64,000 nt of DNA, taken from assembly GCA_019359595.1 (NCBI GenBank), contig JAHHGZ010000013.1, forward strand, positions 62,001 through 126,000, in the 5' to 3' direction. How positions within the stretch are numbered: the first letter of the stretch is position 1; each line of letters begins with the position of its first letter. The DNA is from Cyanomargarita calcarea GSE-NOS-MK-12-04C (lineage in GTDB: Bacteria > Cyanobacteriota > Cyanobacteriia > Cyanobacteriales > Nostocaceae). The position numbers and the translations under genes were made by a program. Of this stretch, positions 16,319 to 24,666 are shown one piece after another. The notes under the pieces were generated by a model. That model did no database searches. It was given only the letters and a program-made list of their open reading frames with translations, and was not told the origin of the DNA.

Positions 16319-17812
16319 ATGAGGAGTAGAGGTTTTTTCCGTTGGGGTTTGGTTGTTGGGTTGTGTTGTTTGTTGTTGGTGGGTTGTGCTGGGGGGGGTG
16401 GGGGGAAGGTTTTGCGGGTTGCGACTGAGCCGGCGTTTCCTCCTTTTGAGTTTCAGGGGAAAGGGGGTGAGGTACAGGGTTTTTCTTATGATTTGATGAA
16501 TGCGATCGCAAAGAAGGGTGGGTTTAAGGTGGAGTTTCAGAGTCTGCCTTTTGATGGGATTATCCCGGCTTTGCAGGCTAATACGCGAGATGCGGCGATT
16601 AGTTCGATTACTATTACTGAGGAACGGGCAAAGGCGGTTTCTTTTTCTCGTCCATATTTTAAGGCGGGGTTGGCAATCGCTGTTCAAAGTAATAATCAAG
16701 ATATTACTGGTTTTGATAGTTTGAAGAATAAGAAGATTGCTATTCAAATTGGAACTACTGGTGCTAATAAAGCTAAGGAGGTTTCTGGGGCGCAAATTCG
16801 CAGTTTGGATTCTGCTCCTTTGGCTTTGCAAGAGTTGCGAAATGGGAATGTGGATGCGGTAATTCATGATGCCCCGGCGATTTTATATGCCATTAATACG
16901 GCGAATCTCCAGGGGGTTAAGGTGGTGCAGCAGTTATTAACTGAGGAGTATTACGGAATTGCGACTCCGAAAAATTCGCCCAATTTAGCACTGATTAATC
17001 AAGGTTTGGCTGAGGTTTTGAGAAATGGCACTTATGATAAAATCTATCAAAAATGGTTTAAAGCTACGCCGCCGAAATTACCAGAAAAGTTAGCATTTAC
17101 TACTGATAATGCTGCTGGTGGTTCTAAAATATTGGCTGCAATTCAATTAATTTTACAGTCTCTGCCTTCTTTATTGCAGGGTGCATTGGTAACGCTACAA
17201 TTAACGATTTTTTCTGTAGTTTTGGGTTTAATTTCCGGTTCGCTGATTGGAATTTTCCGGCTTTCTCATATTGCACCAGTACGTTGGTTGGCCCGAGCTT
17301 ATGTAGATTTTTTCCGGGGAACGCCGTTGCTGGTTCAGATATTTATGATTTATTTTGGATTACCTGCAATTATCCAAGATTTAGGGATTAATTTCAGTTT
17401 TAATCGTTTTGTCGCAGCGGTAATTGCATTAACTTTAAATAGTGCTGCATATATTGCGGAAATTGTCCGCGCTGGGATTCAATCGATTGAAACTGGGCAG
17501 TCAGAAGCATCACAATCACTGGGTTTAAGTTCTGTGCAAACGATGCGTTATGTGATTTTTCCCCAAGCCTTTCGGCGGATGTTACCACCTTTGGGCAATG
17601 AGTTTATTAGTATGTTGAAAGATACTAGCTTAGTTGCGGTGATTGGTTTTGAAGAATTGTTTCGTAAAGGACAATTGATAGTTGCAGGAAATTATCGCGC
17701 TTTTGAAATTTATGCGGCTGTGGCTATAGTTTATTTATGTTTGACGCTAATTTCTTCGCAATTATTTAGTCGCTTGGAGGTGTGGATGAATCCGGTTAAG
17801 CGTAGGAGATAG
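16319..17812 (+). CDS. Amino acid ABC transporter substrate-binding/permease fusion protein
   Basis: The 497-residue GlnH-GlnP fusion forms the rest of the importer with GlnQ. The start is ATG 16319 after AAGGAGG; a GTG at 16256 would add 21 residues without a ribosome site. A lipoprotein signal (LLLVGC, Cys23) is followed by a periplasmic-binding domain (31-~255; RVATEPAFPPFEFQ, FDGIIPALQ, AISSITIT) and a permease domain with TM helices at about 280-495. The permease includes the HisM-type loop (QSEASQSLGLSSVQTMRYVIFPQAFRR, in two parts) that contacts the ATPase. Fused binding protein-permeases are common in cyanobacteria and Gram-positives. Amino-acid specificity is not visible. Confidence 0.92.
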   Translation: MRSRGFFRWGLVVGLCCLLLVGCAGGGGGKVLRVATEPAFPPFEFQGKGGEVQGFSYDLMNAIAKKGGFKVEFQSLPFDGIIPALQANTRDAAISSITITEERAKAVSFSRPYFKAGLAIAVQSNNQDITGFDSLKNKKIAIQIGTTGANKAKEVSGAQIRSLDSAPLALQELRNGNVDAVIHDAPAILYAINTANLQGVKVVQQLLTEEYYGIATPKNSPNLALINQGLAEVLRNGTYDKIYQKWFKATPPKLPEKLAFTTDNAAGGSKILAAIQLILQSLPSLLQGALVTLQLTIFSVVLGLISGSLIGIFRLSHIAPVRWLARAYVDFFRGTPLLVQIFMIYFGLPAIIQDLGINFSFNRFVAAVIALTLNSAAYIAEIVRAGIQSIETGQSEASQSLGLSSVQTMRYVIFPQAFRRMLPPLGNEFISMLKDTSLVAVIGFEELFRKGQLIVAGNYRAFEIYAAVAIVYLCLTLISSQLFSRLEVWMNPVKRRR

Positions 17813-18226
17813 AGCTTGGGGAATACATCTCTTGCACCAAGCCGCAACACCCTATTCGTGTCTCGCTATACATCCAGAGCTACACCAGCGTAGGCTTGAT
17901 CCTTCCAGGGTGAGCGACTTTGAAAGACAAATTAAGGTTTTTTCAACTTCTACACCACGTAGGCTATAAGTCAGGGGGCTATAATATACCTTATGCGATC
18001 GGGAAATGCTATACATTTAGAACTTACACAAAAACTCTCTTAAACTCTTATTTCTAGCCTACGGCAACGCCAAGGGCGTACAGCGTACTTGGCGTCTGAA
18101 CGCGGTTATATAATCAAAGTTTCCGGCAATTTCTGCGTAAGTCCTAGCATTAAAGAGTTTAAAACCGCACCCTCGACGCTGATGTACGCAGATAAACCTG
18201 TACCTCACCCGGATGGGAACTACTAC
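17813..18226. other. Intergenic region with dispersed repeat fragments
   Basis: About 410 bases without a convincing gene. It contains AGCCGCAACACCCT...TCGCTATACA (17840-17875), which resembles in reverse the hairpin element at 34780-34815, and GACGCCAAG/CTTGGCGTC (18068-18098) flanking GGCGTACAGCGTAC. An open frame from here into aas (starting at TTG 18089 or ATG 18182) only adds repeat-derived residues. Confidence 0.4.
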
Positions 18227-20182
18227 ATGAAAGCTGAACAACAAAGCCAAAATGCCTCTATTTCTGCAAATAAACCCTCCCAAATCGCGGGTTTAGTTGA
18301 TTATTCCAATTTGCGATCGCTTCCTGAAATCTGGCAAATAACTGCAAAATTATTTCCCGATACGGTGGCCTTGATAGACCCTCATGCTAAAGCAAAAGTA
18401 TCTTTAACTTACGCACAGCTAAACCAACAAATTCAGCAATTTGCAACAGGAATCCAAGCATTAGGTGTGAATGGAGATGCAACAGAATCGATTCCACCAC
18501 GGATAGCTTTAATTGCTGATAATAGCCCCCGTTGGTTAATTGCTGACCAAGGAATTATGCTAGCTGGTGCGGCAAATGCTGTGCGTTCTTCTGTAGCGGA
18601 GAAAGGTGAAATCCTGTATATTATAGAACACAGTGGCAGCATTGGGTTAGTAGTAGAAAATATCAAAACTCTGAAGAAGCTTACCCCAGAGTTATCTAAT
18701 TTACCGTTGCAATGGGTGGTGTTGTTGTCTGATGAGGACGCAGAAGAAAATCCAGATTTGAAAGTATTCAATTTTACTCAACTGATGGATTTAGCCTCGA
18801 AAAATACTCTGGAAGTAGTAAAGCAAAATCATCAGACTCTCGCTACCTTAATTTACACATCTGGAACAACTGGTAAACCAAAAGGTGTGATGTTGAGTCA
18901 TGGAAATTTCGTTCATCAATTGACAAGTTGCACTGCGTTAATTCAACCTAATGTTGGCGACAAAACTTTAAGCATTCTCCCAACATGGCATAGTTTTGGA
19001 CGAATTGGTGAATACTATCTTTTGTCTCAGGGTTGCACTCAAATTTACACCAATCGGCGCTATTTTAAGGAAGATTTAGAAACATATACCCCGCAATATG
19101 TAGTTGGTGTTCCGCGTTTGTGGGAGTCAATTTATGAAGGCATCCAAAAGTCATTCCGCCAGAAATCACCTAAGATGCAGAAAATAATTAACAATTTCCT
19201 GAGTGTGAGTGAAAGCTATATTAAAGCAGCTCGCGTTTGGAAAAGACAAGATTTAAAAAATTTGCATCCTTCCAATTCTGAAATATTTCAAGCTAGGATA
19301 AAAACAATCTTACTTGCCCCGCTACATTATTTAGGCGAATTGATTGTTTACAAAAAAATCCAACAGGCAACGGGTGGAAAATTAAAACAATTAATCTGTG
19401 GTGGTGGTTCAATAGCCCAGCATTTAGAAGATTTTTTTGAAATTGTAGGAATCGATATTTTAGTTGGTTATGGGCTGACAGAAACTTCACCCGTACTCAC
19501 CGCACGTCGTCCAAAAAATAATTTGCGTGGTTCTTCTGGATTACCTATTGCTAACACCCAAATCAAAATTGTTGACTTGGAAACTCACAAAGCTTTACCT
19601 CAAGGTCAACGGGGTTTAGTGATGGCAAAAGGACCACAAATCATGCAAGGATATTATTTAAACCCGGAAGCAACCCAGAAAGCAATTGATAATGAAGGTT
19701 GGTTTGATACTGGGGATATTGGCTGGCTAACACCAGATAATCAGATTGTGTTGACAGGTAGGGCAAAAGATACCATTGTCTTAACAAATGGTGAAAATAT
19801 TGAACCTCAGCCGATTGAAGATGCTTGTTTGCGCAGTGCTTATATCGACCAAATTATGCTAGTCGGTCAAGACCAAAAAAGCCTTGGTGCTTTGATTGTA
19901 CCCAATTTGGATGCATTAGAAGCCTGGTTGTTGAGCAAAAATCAACCGATGGAGGGAGAGATTGATTTAAATAGTAAAATGATTCGGGATTTATTTCGTG
20001 AAGAATTAAATCGAGAAGTACGCGATCGCACAGGTTATCGTCGAGATGATGAAGTTATCGTATTTGATTTAATCAAAGAGCCATTCTCTGTAGAAAATGG
20101 TTTATTGACTCAAACATTGAAAATTCGCCGAAATGTGGTCGCAGACAATTATCAAGAAGTAATTAAGAAGATGTTTAGGTGA
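18227..20182 (+). CDS. aas: Acyl-ACP synthetase/long-chain acyl ligase (AMP-binding family)
   Basis: The 651-residue enzyme activates free fatty acids through an acyl-adenylate. In cyanobacteria the single such enzyme loads acyl carrier protein and recycles fatty acids released from membranes. Motifs: YTSGTTGKPKGVMLSH (210-225, P-loop), GYGLTETSPV (A4), GWFDTGDIGWL and TGRAKDTIVLTNGENIEP (adenylate closure and hinge). The chosen ATG gives a family-like length; ATG 18182 is the alternative. The specific Aas role is inferred from the cyanobacterial context. Confidence 0.88.
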   Translation: MKAEQQSQNASISANKPSQIAGLVDYSNLRSLPEIWQITAKLFPDTVALIDPHAKAKVSLTYAQLNQQIQQFATGIQALGVNGDATESIPPRIALIADNSPRWLIADQGIMLAGAANAVRSSVAEKGEILYIIEHSGSIGLVVENIKTLKKLTPELSNLPLQWVVLLSDEDAEENPDLKVFNFTQLMDLASKNTLEVVKQNHQTLATLIYTSGTTGKPKGVMLSHGNFVHQLTSCTALIQPNVGDKTLSILPTWHSFGRIGEYYLLSQGCTQIYTNRRYFKEDLETYTPQYVVGVPRLWESIYEGIQKSFRQKSPKMQKIINNFLSVSESYIKAARVWKRQDLKNLHPSNSEIFQARIKTILLAPLHYLGELIVYKKIQQATGGKLKQLICGGGSIAQHLEDFFEIVGIDILVGYGLTETSPVLTARRPKNNLRGSSGLPIANTQIKIVDLETHKALPQGQRGLVMAKGPQIMQGYYLNPEATQKAIDNEGWFDTGDIGWLTPDNQIVLTGRAKDTIVLTNGENIEPQPIEDACLRSAYIDQIMLVGQDQKSLGALIVPNLDALEAWLLSKNQPMEGEIDLNSKMIRDLFREELNREVRDRTGYRRDDEVIVFDLIKEPFSVENGLLTQTLKIRRNVVADNYQEVIKKMFR

Positions 20183-20236
20183 TAACCTGTTCCCATCCGA
20201 ATGATATCATGTTCGGCAAATCACTTATAATTCCCC

Positions 20237-20314
20237 AAGAACGCCACCCCTTTATCCCCTCCCCTTGCTAAGGGGAGGGGACGTAAAGCACAGCTTTACG
20301 GGGGTGGGGTTCTT
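20237..20314. repeat. 78-bp inverted-repeat element with nested hairpins
   Basis: The outer arms AAGAACGCCACCCC (20237-20250) and GGGGTGGGGTTCTT (20301-20314) match at 13 of 14 pairs. Inside are two perfect hairpins: CCCCTCCCCTT/AAGGGGAGGGG (20256-20266, 20270-20280) and CGTAAAGC/GCTTTACG (20282-20289, 20293-20300). This is a compact MITE-like element between convergent genes. Confidence 0.7.
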
Positions 20315-20323
20315 ATACCTCAT

Positions 20324-20355
20324 ATGTAGAGACGTTACATATCACGTCTCTACAT
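20324..20355 (-). terminator. Hairpin overlapping the stop codon of the WD40 gene
   Basis: ATGTAGAGACG (20324-20334) pairs with CGTCTCTACAT (20345-20355), an 11-bp stem with a 10-base loop. The right arm contains the stop codon of the last operon gene (20350-20352). No T-run follows, so it may be a processing/stability element at the operon end. Confidence 0.5.
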
Positions 20356-21837
20356 AAGTTGATAAATATTAATTAGTTGGTCTTTACTACCACTCACAAT
20401 AGTTTGACCATCTGGACTAATAGCAACACAATAAACTTCCTTGGAATGACAATCTAAACTAGAAAGTAATTCACCCGTACTCAATTTCCAGAGTTTAACA
20501 GTTTTATCTCCACTACCACTCAGAAGGGTTTTTCCATCAGGACTAATCGCAACGGACCAAACCTCTTTTAAATGACCTGTGAGGGTGTGTTGTAATTCCC
20601 CTGTATTTAGGTTCCACAGCCTAATAGTATGCTTAATACTACCACAAGCAAGAGTTTCTCCATCCGGACTAATAGCAACTGACCAAAATAAATCGGAATA
20701 TCCAGAAATAGTTCTAATTAATTCCCGAGTATCTAGATTCCATAGTTTGATAGTATTATCAAAACCGCTGCTAGCAAGAACATATCCATTGGGGCTAAAA
20801 ACAAGTGAAATAACTGCACCATGATGTCCAGTAAAAGTTTGAAGTAATTCCCCAGTTTCTAGATTCCAAATTTTAATAGTTTCGTCACGACTACCACTAG
20901 CAATAAGTTCTCCATTTGGACTCACGGCAACACAATCAATCCAACCCGAATGACCAGTTAGAAAATTTTTTAATTTGCCGTTGGTGATTTTCCAAATCTT
21001 AATAGTTTCATGATCGCTACCACTAACGAGGGTTTCCCCATCCGGACTAATAGCAACAGAATTAAACCTAGAATATCCACTAATAGTATTAATGATTGTT
21101 CCTGACTGTAAATCCCAAATTTTGATTGTGTTATCAAAACCCCCGCTAGCCAAAACATTACCTTGAGGACTTATAGCAATGGAACGTATTGAGTTTGTAT
21201 GTCCGGTTAAAGTATGTAATAATTTAGGTATTGGTGTTTCTTCAATACCTTCCTCAAAATCTCCATCGCTGGGTGAAGTGCTAGCAAAATTCAATCTACC
21301 AGGTTCTACTAACATCCATTGCTCTCCCCCTGCTGCTAAAGAGACTGTGGCAGGTTTTATCAAAGTAAATTCGCTGTCTGAATTTACTTCATAACCATCG
21401 CATTCAAATAGAGATTTAACTGTTTGATAGTTATAGGTGTCAATCCTGAGATTAGCTTTAGGTAATAGCCAGTAATTATCATCCTCTGTAGCGACAATCC
21501 AATAATTACCTTTTTTTCTTTCTGCCAAAAAGATAGAGTTACTAGATTTTTTTAACAAGCTATCTTCTGTTAATGAAACTTTTAATACTTTATTGAATAA
21601 AGCTGAACAATCATTATTGTAAAGTTCTACTAATTCTGGTTCTGAATAATTAATCTTAATAATGTTAGGTCTTTCCAAAGAGCCAGTTACCGACACTGCA
21701 TCTGTGTCAATTAAATTATTTCCTTGTTGTAAAGACTTCTCAACAAAAATTAACCTACGTTCTAATTGATGAATTGTCTCAATTAGGTAGTTAATCTTTT
21801 CTTCCAGTTCTGCAAAATTTTGCTCAGAATCTGCCAT
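20350..21837 (-). CDS. WD40-repeat protein with GNYW-type N-terminal domain (operon gene 6)
   Basis: The 495-residue protein has a short coiled coil (5-40), then at ~64-184 the ~115-residue domain shared with the two genes upstream (ERKKGNYWIV, YWLLPKANLRIDTYNY, FTLIKPATVS). After an acidic linker, seven WD40 repeats (~208-495) each end like IKIWDL or VKLWKL. The propeller is probably a binding platform for the other operon products. No signal peptide or TM is seen. It starts 8 bases after the stop of the lipoprotein gene, so translational coupling is likely. The function is not known; the shared domain implies it acts with its neighbours. Confidence 0.8.
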   Translation of the reverse strand: MADSEQNFAELEEKINYLIETIHQLERRLIFVEKSLQQGNNLIDTDAVSVTGSLERPNIIKINYSEPELVELYNNDCSALFNKVLKVSLTEDSLLKKSSNSIFLAERKKGNYWIVATEDDNYWLLPKANLRIDTYNYQTVKSLFECDGYEVNSDSEFTLIKPATVSLAAGGEQWMLVEPGRLNFASTSPSDGDFEEGIEETPIPKLLHTLTGHTNSIRSIAISPQGNVLASGGFDNTIKIWDLQSGTIINTISGYSRFNSVAISPDGETLVSGSDHETIKIWKITNGKLKNFLTGHSGWIDCVAVSPNGELIASGSRDETIKIWNLETGELLQTFTGHHGAVISLVFSPNGYVLASSGFDNTIKLWNLDTRELIRTISGYSDLFWSVAISPDGETLACGSIKHTIRLWNLNTGELQHTLTGHLKEVWSVAISPDGKTLLSGSGDKTVKLWKLSTGELLSSLDCHSKEVYCVAISPDGQTIVSGSKDQLINIYQLM

Positions 21838-21845
21838 ATTTCCAA

Positions 21846-23210
21846 TTAAAATTCTAGCACTCCGTAGTCAGCAAGTTCCCACATTTTTTGACCAATGGCA
21901 GAGACTCTTGCAGGTCTGACAAGTTGAAAGTCACTGGAGTAACCAGGACGGTAACTATGACAATCAAACAATGCTTCAACTGTTTCATAGTTATATTCAT
22001 TTATTTTGATATTCCCTTTTGGAAGCAAGTAGTCTACACCTTGTTCAGATACAATCCAATAATTACCTTTGCCTTTGCCAACTTTTTCCAAAATTGCTGC
22101 ACGATCGCTACCAACACGACGTTGATTAATGCTTTCTTCTGTTTCTGAAACTTCTATAGCAATTTTTAACAATGAATTACGATTTTTATTATAAGCTCCA
22201 ACTAGGATACTTTCAGGAGAATTAAAATTTTCATTTGCAATTCTTTGCTGACTGTGAGAATCTGGAGTGTAAACTTCTTCCGAGAATTTCAGTGGTGTAA
22301 TTTCTATACCCTTTGTCGGTGAAGGTGAAGTATGTTGCTCCATAGATATCTGAGGAGAAACTGATTCCTTCAGATGACCATATACTTGCTTGTTAGGAGC
22401 CAAATTTTGTTTATTGTTTCTATGTTCTTGTTTGGGATTAGCATAACGATCTTTATAAATAAACATTGCGATCGCTCCGATAATTATACCAGCTACAAAG
22501 GAGACAAGAGAGAGTGCTAACAAGCCGGATGAGGACTTTTGTGAGTTTTGATTCTCTACTCCTAAATTGCGATTGTTATTCGGAATATTCTCAATTGGCT
22601 TAGTATCAGTAGCGACTGTTCCTAACTGTTGAATTTGATTGCTTAAATCTTCACTTTTTTTAGTTAGATATTCTTGAATTTCACCTTGAGTTATTTTACC
22701 AAAGGAGCCTTTGTTGCGACTAACTTCAGGATTTTTATCAATTCCAAGAGTTTCTTGTATTTGTTTAACAGCTTTAAAATTTAAACCGCTTTTTAAAGGT
22801 TCAATAACCTTTAAAATATCTTGAATTGTATTATCTATATTTGTTAAAATGTTGCTGTTTACATCAGATGTTAGTATTGTTTTCCGGAAATTATTATTTT
22901 CTAAACTCAGTTGTTGCAGCTTTTCCAATGTTGCACTAGAATTTACATCCTTTTTGTCTATTTTTTGATTAACTACTTGTTGAAGTTGAATCAATAATTC
23001 ATCAAGTGCAAGCTTAAATTCGCTAGATATAGTTCTAAGTTGACTAACCTCTGAAACTGTATTTTGAGACGCTCCACTATTACTTTGGATAGTAATTAGT
23101 TTCGTGGTATCACTTTCATCGGCACGGTTTTGTACTGGTTGACAGCCAATTAAGAAACTAGGAACTATCAGTAATGCCAGTAATGATTTATAAATTGTTC
23201 GTTTTGCCAT
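21846..23210 (-). CDS. Lipoprotein/TM protein with C-terminal GNYW-type domain (operon gene 5)
   Basis: The 454-residue protein (ATG 23210; a GTG two codons earlier is possible) has a signal ending LIVPSFLIGC, a lipobox-like site at Cys23. A helical region with two LxxLxxxN-rich heptads (~65-180) follows, then one TM (~229-252, LLALSLVSFVAGIIIGAIAMFIY), a polar linker and the shared domain (~332-454: TEESINQRRVGS, GKGKGNYWIVSEQG, VDYLLPKGNIKINEYNY, FQLVRPARVS). The TM would put the helical part outside and the shared domain in the cytoplasm. That topology could couple an envelope sensor to cytoplasmic partners. Confidence 0.75.
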   Translation of the reverse strand: MAKRTIYKSLLALLIVPSFLIGCQPVQNRADESDTTKLITIQSNSGASQNTVSEVSQLRTISSEFKLALDELLIQLQQVVNQKIDKKDVNSSATLEKLQQLSLENNNFRKTILTSDVNSNILTNIDNTIQDILKVIEPLKSGLNFKAVKQIQETLGIDKNPEVSRNKGSFGKITQGEIQEYLTKKSEDLSNQIQQLGTVATDTKPIENIPNNNRNLGVENQNSQKSSSGLLALSLVSFVAGIIIGAIAMFIYKDRYANPKQEHRNNKQNLAPNKQVYGHLKESVSPQISMEQHTSPSPTKGIEITPLKFSEEVYTPDSHSQQRIANENFNSPESILVGAYNKNRNSLLKIAIEVSETEESINQRRVGSDRAAILEKVGKGKGNYWIVSEQGVDYLLPKGNIKINEYNYETVEALFDCHSYRPGYSSDFQLVRPARVSAIGQKMWELADYGVLEF

Positions 23211-23256
23211 TAACACCCCACTTTCTAACTTTGAATAAAACTACCTATCCATTAAA

Positions 23257-24522
23257 TTAAAATTTCAGTACACCAAGTTTTGTAAGTTGCCATTTTTCTG
23301 GTTCGATAGGAGATACTATTGCAGGTTGAAGGAGGATGAATTTACTATTATAATTATCTCCCTGCTCTTTAATACACTCAAACAAAGTTTGAACTGTTGC
23401 TATATTATATTGATTTATTTTTAGATAAGCTTTAGGGACTAAATAGAATTCAGTATTACTTTTAGGTAATATCCAATAATTTCCCTTACCCCGACGAGAG
23501 TTTTCTAGAATTACTGGTTGATTCGTTCCCAGACGACGCTGATTAATATTTTCTTCTGTTACTGATACTTCTGTTGCATGTTGGGATAAGGATTCTGGGT
23601 CTTGATTGTAAGTTATTAGCCAGGGAATATCTGAAAAAGCATCAGGCTCATTTTCAGAAGCTTGTTGTGGAATATCTTCCGGTTGAATTTGATAATTTTG
23701 GTTGACTTCATAACCTGTCATCCTCTCGGCAGGGGGAGTATTACTATTGGTATTTAAATTAGTTTTGATTTCTTTGATTTCAGTGAATAATATCGCTAAA
23801 TTATCATTGATTTGCTGTAACTGCGATTCAACTAGGTTGTTATTTTCTAATACAGGCTGAGTAGAGATTTTACGCTCGATTAAATTAGCCACTTGGGAGG
23901 GAATTAGCAGTATCGTTTGTTCCAGTTTCTCTATCTGAGACTGGGATTGTAATTCATTTCTACTTGATGGTTGTCTATGTGCTGCAGTCGGTGTTAAATT
24001 AGGTTGAATATGTTGTTTTTGTAACTCAGATATTCGTTTGGACAGATTATTAGTGAATGCGGAGAATATATGCTGACTGTTCGGTACAATCGAGACGTTT
24101 AATTCTCTTAAATCAGATTCAAGTTTGCTAAACTCTTCGAGTAATCGCTTAGATTGAGATTGAACAAGTGATAATTGCTTTTCTAACTCTTTAATCTGAG
24201 ACTGCAATCGCTGGATTTCATCTTCATCTTGCTTCTGCGAATTATCCGCAACCTGATTAAAAACGTCGTCTGTTAAAGATGAATGGTGACGATTGAAGTC
24301 TTGATTTGATTTTGCCGACTGCTGCTTTAATTGCGAGTATTCTTTATATAACTTATTTGCCCATACAAGCAACTCGTGTTGTAGTGACTCCGATTTTCCA
24401 GAAGCCATTTTTTCCCACAAACTATAGCTGATAGAAGGAGGTATTACAGGAAAGCCACAGTTTGAACAATCTTTATGATTTTTAGTGTCAACTTGAGTTC
24501 CACAAACTGGACATGGTGACAT
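23257..24522 (-). CDS. Zinc-ribbon coiled-coil protein with C-terminal GNYW-type domain (operon gene 4)
   Basis: The 421-residue protein opens with a zinc ribbon, CPVCGTQ (Cys4, Cys7) and CSNCGFP (Cys19, Cys22). It continues with long coiled coils (~55-140, EIQRLQSQIKELEKQLSLV; and ~185-260) and ends with the shared domain (~302-421: TEENINQRRLGT, RRGKGNYWILPKSN, YLVPKAYLKINQYNI, FILLQPAIVS). No TM. It is probably a cytoplasmic adaptor. A 144-base gap with a HIP1 site separates it from the upstream ATPase gene and could hold an internal promoter. Confidence 0.75.
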   Translation of the reverse strand: MSPCPVCGTQVDTKNHKDCSNCGFPVIPPSISYSLWEKMASGKSESLQHELLVWANKLYKEYSQLKQQSAKSNQDFNRHHSSLTDDVFNQVADNSQKQDEDEIQRLQSQIKELEKQLSLVQSQSKRLLEEFSKLESDLRELNVSIVPNSQHIFSAFTNNLSKRISELQKQHIQPNLTPTAAHRQPSSRNELQSQSQIEKLEQTILLIPSQVANLIERKISTQPVLENNNLVESQLQQINDNLAILFTEIKEIKTNLNTNSNTPPAERMTGYEVNQNYQIQPEDIPQQASENEPDAFSDIPWLITYNQDPESLSQHATEVSVTEENINQRRLGTNQPVILENSRRGKGNYWILPKSNTEFYLVPKAYLKINQYNIATVQTLFECIKEQGDNYNSKFILLQPAIVSPIEPEKWQLTKLGVLKF

Positions 24523-24666
24523 AAGTATAATTGCTCTCCTTGAATTTCAGTACTGACTTCTCAGTTGGCGATCGCTATCGCTCTTCAGTATATCTCTCTA
24601 TCAGCTTGTGCTGTTGCTAACTTAGGAAATAGCAAGCAGACAGCCTTGTCAAAACTTAAGAAAACT

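Noticed and set aside
16271-16867. 198-aa minus-strand ORF opposite the amino-acid transporter gene
   Set aside because: A long open frame caused by the strong G+T skew of the plus strand (Arg/Asn/Ser/Leu-rich peptide); the transporter frame is clearly the real one.
18089-18226. 46-residue N-terminal extension of the acyl-ACP synthetase
   Set aside because: It is encoded by dispersed repeat sequence and makes the protein longer than the family; the ATG at 18227 fits better.
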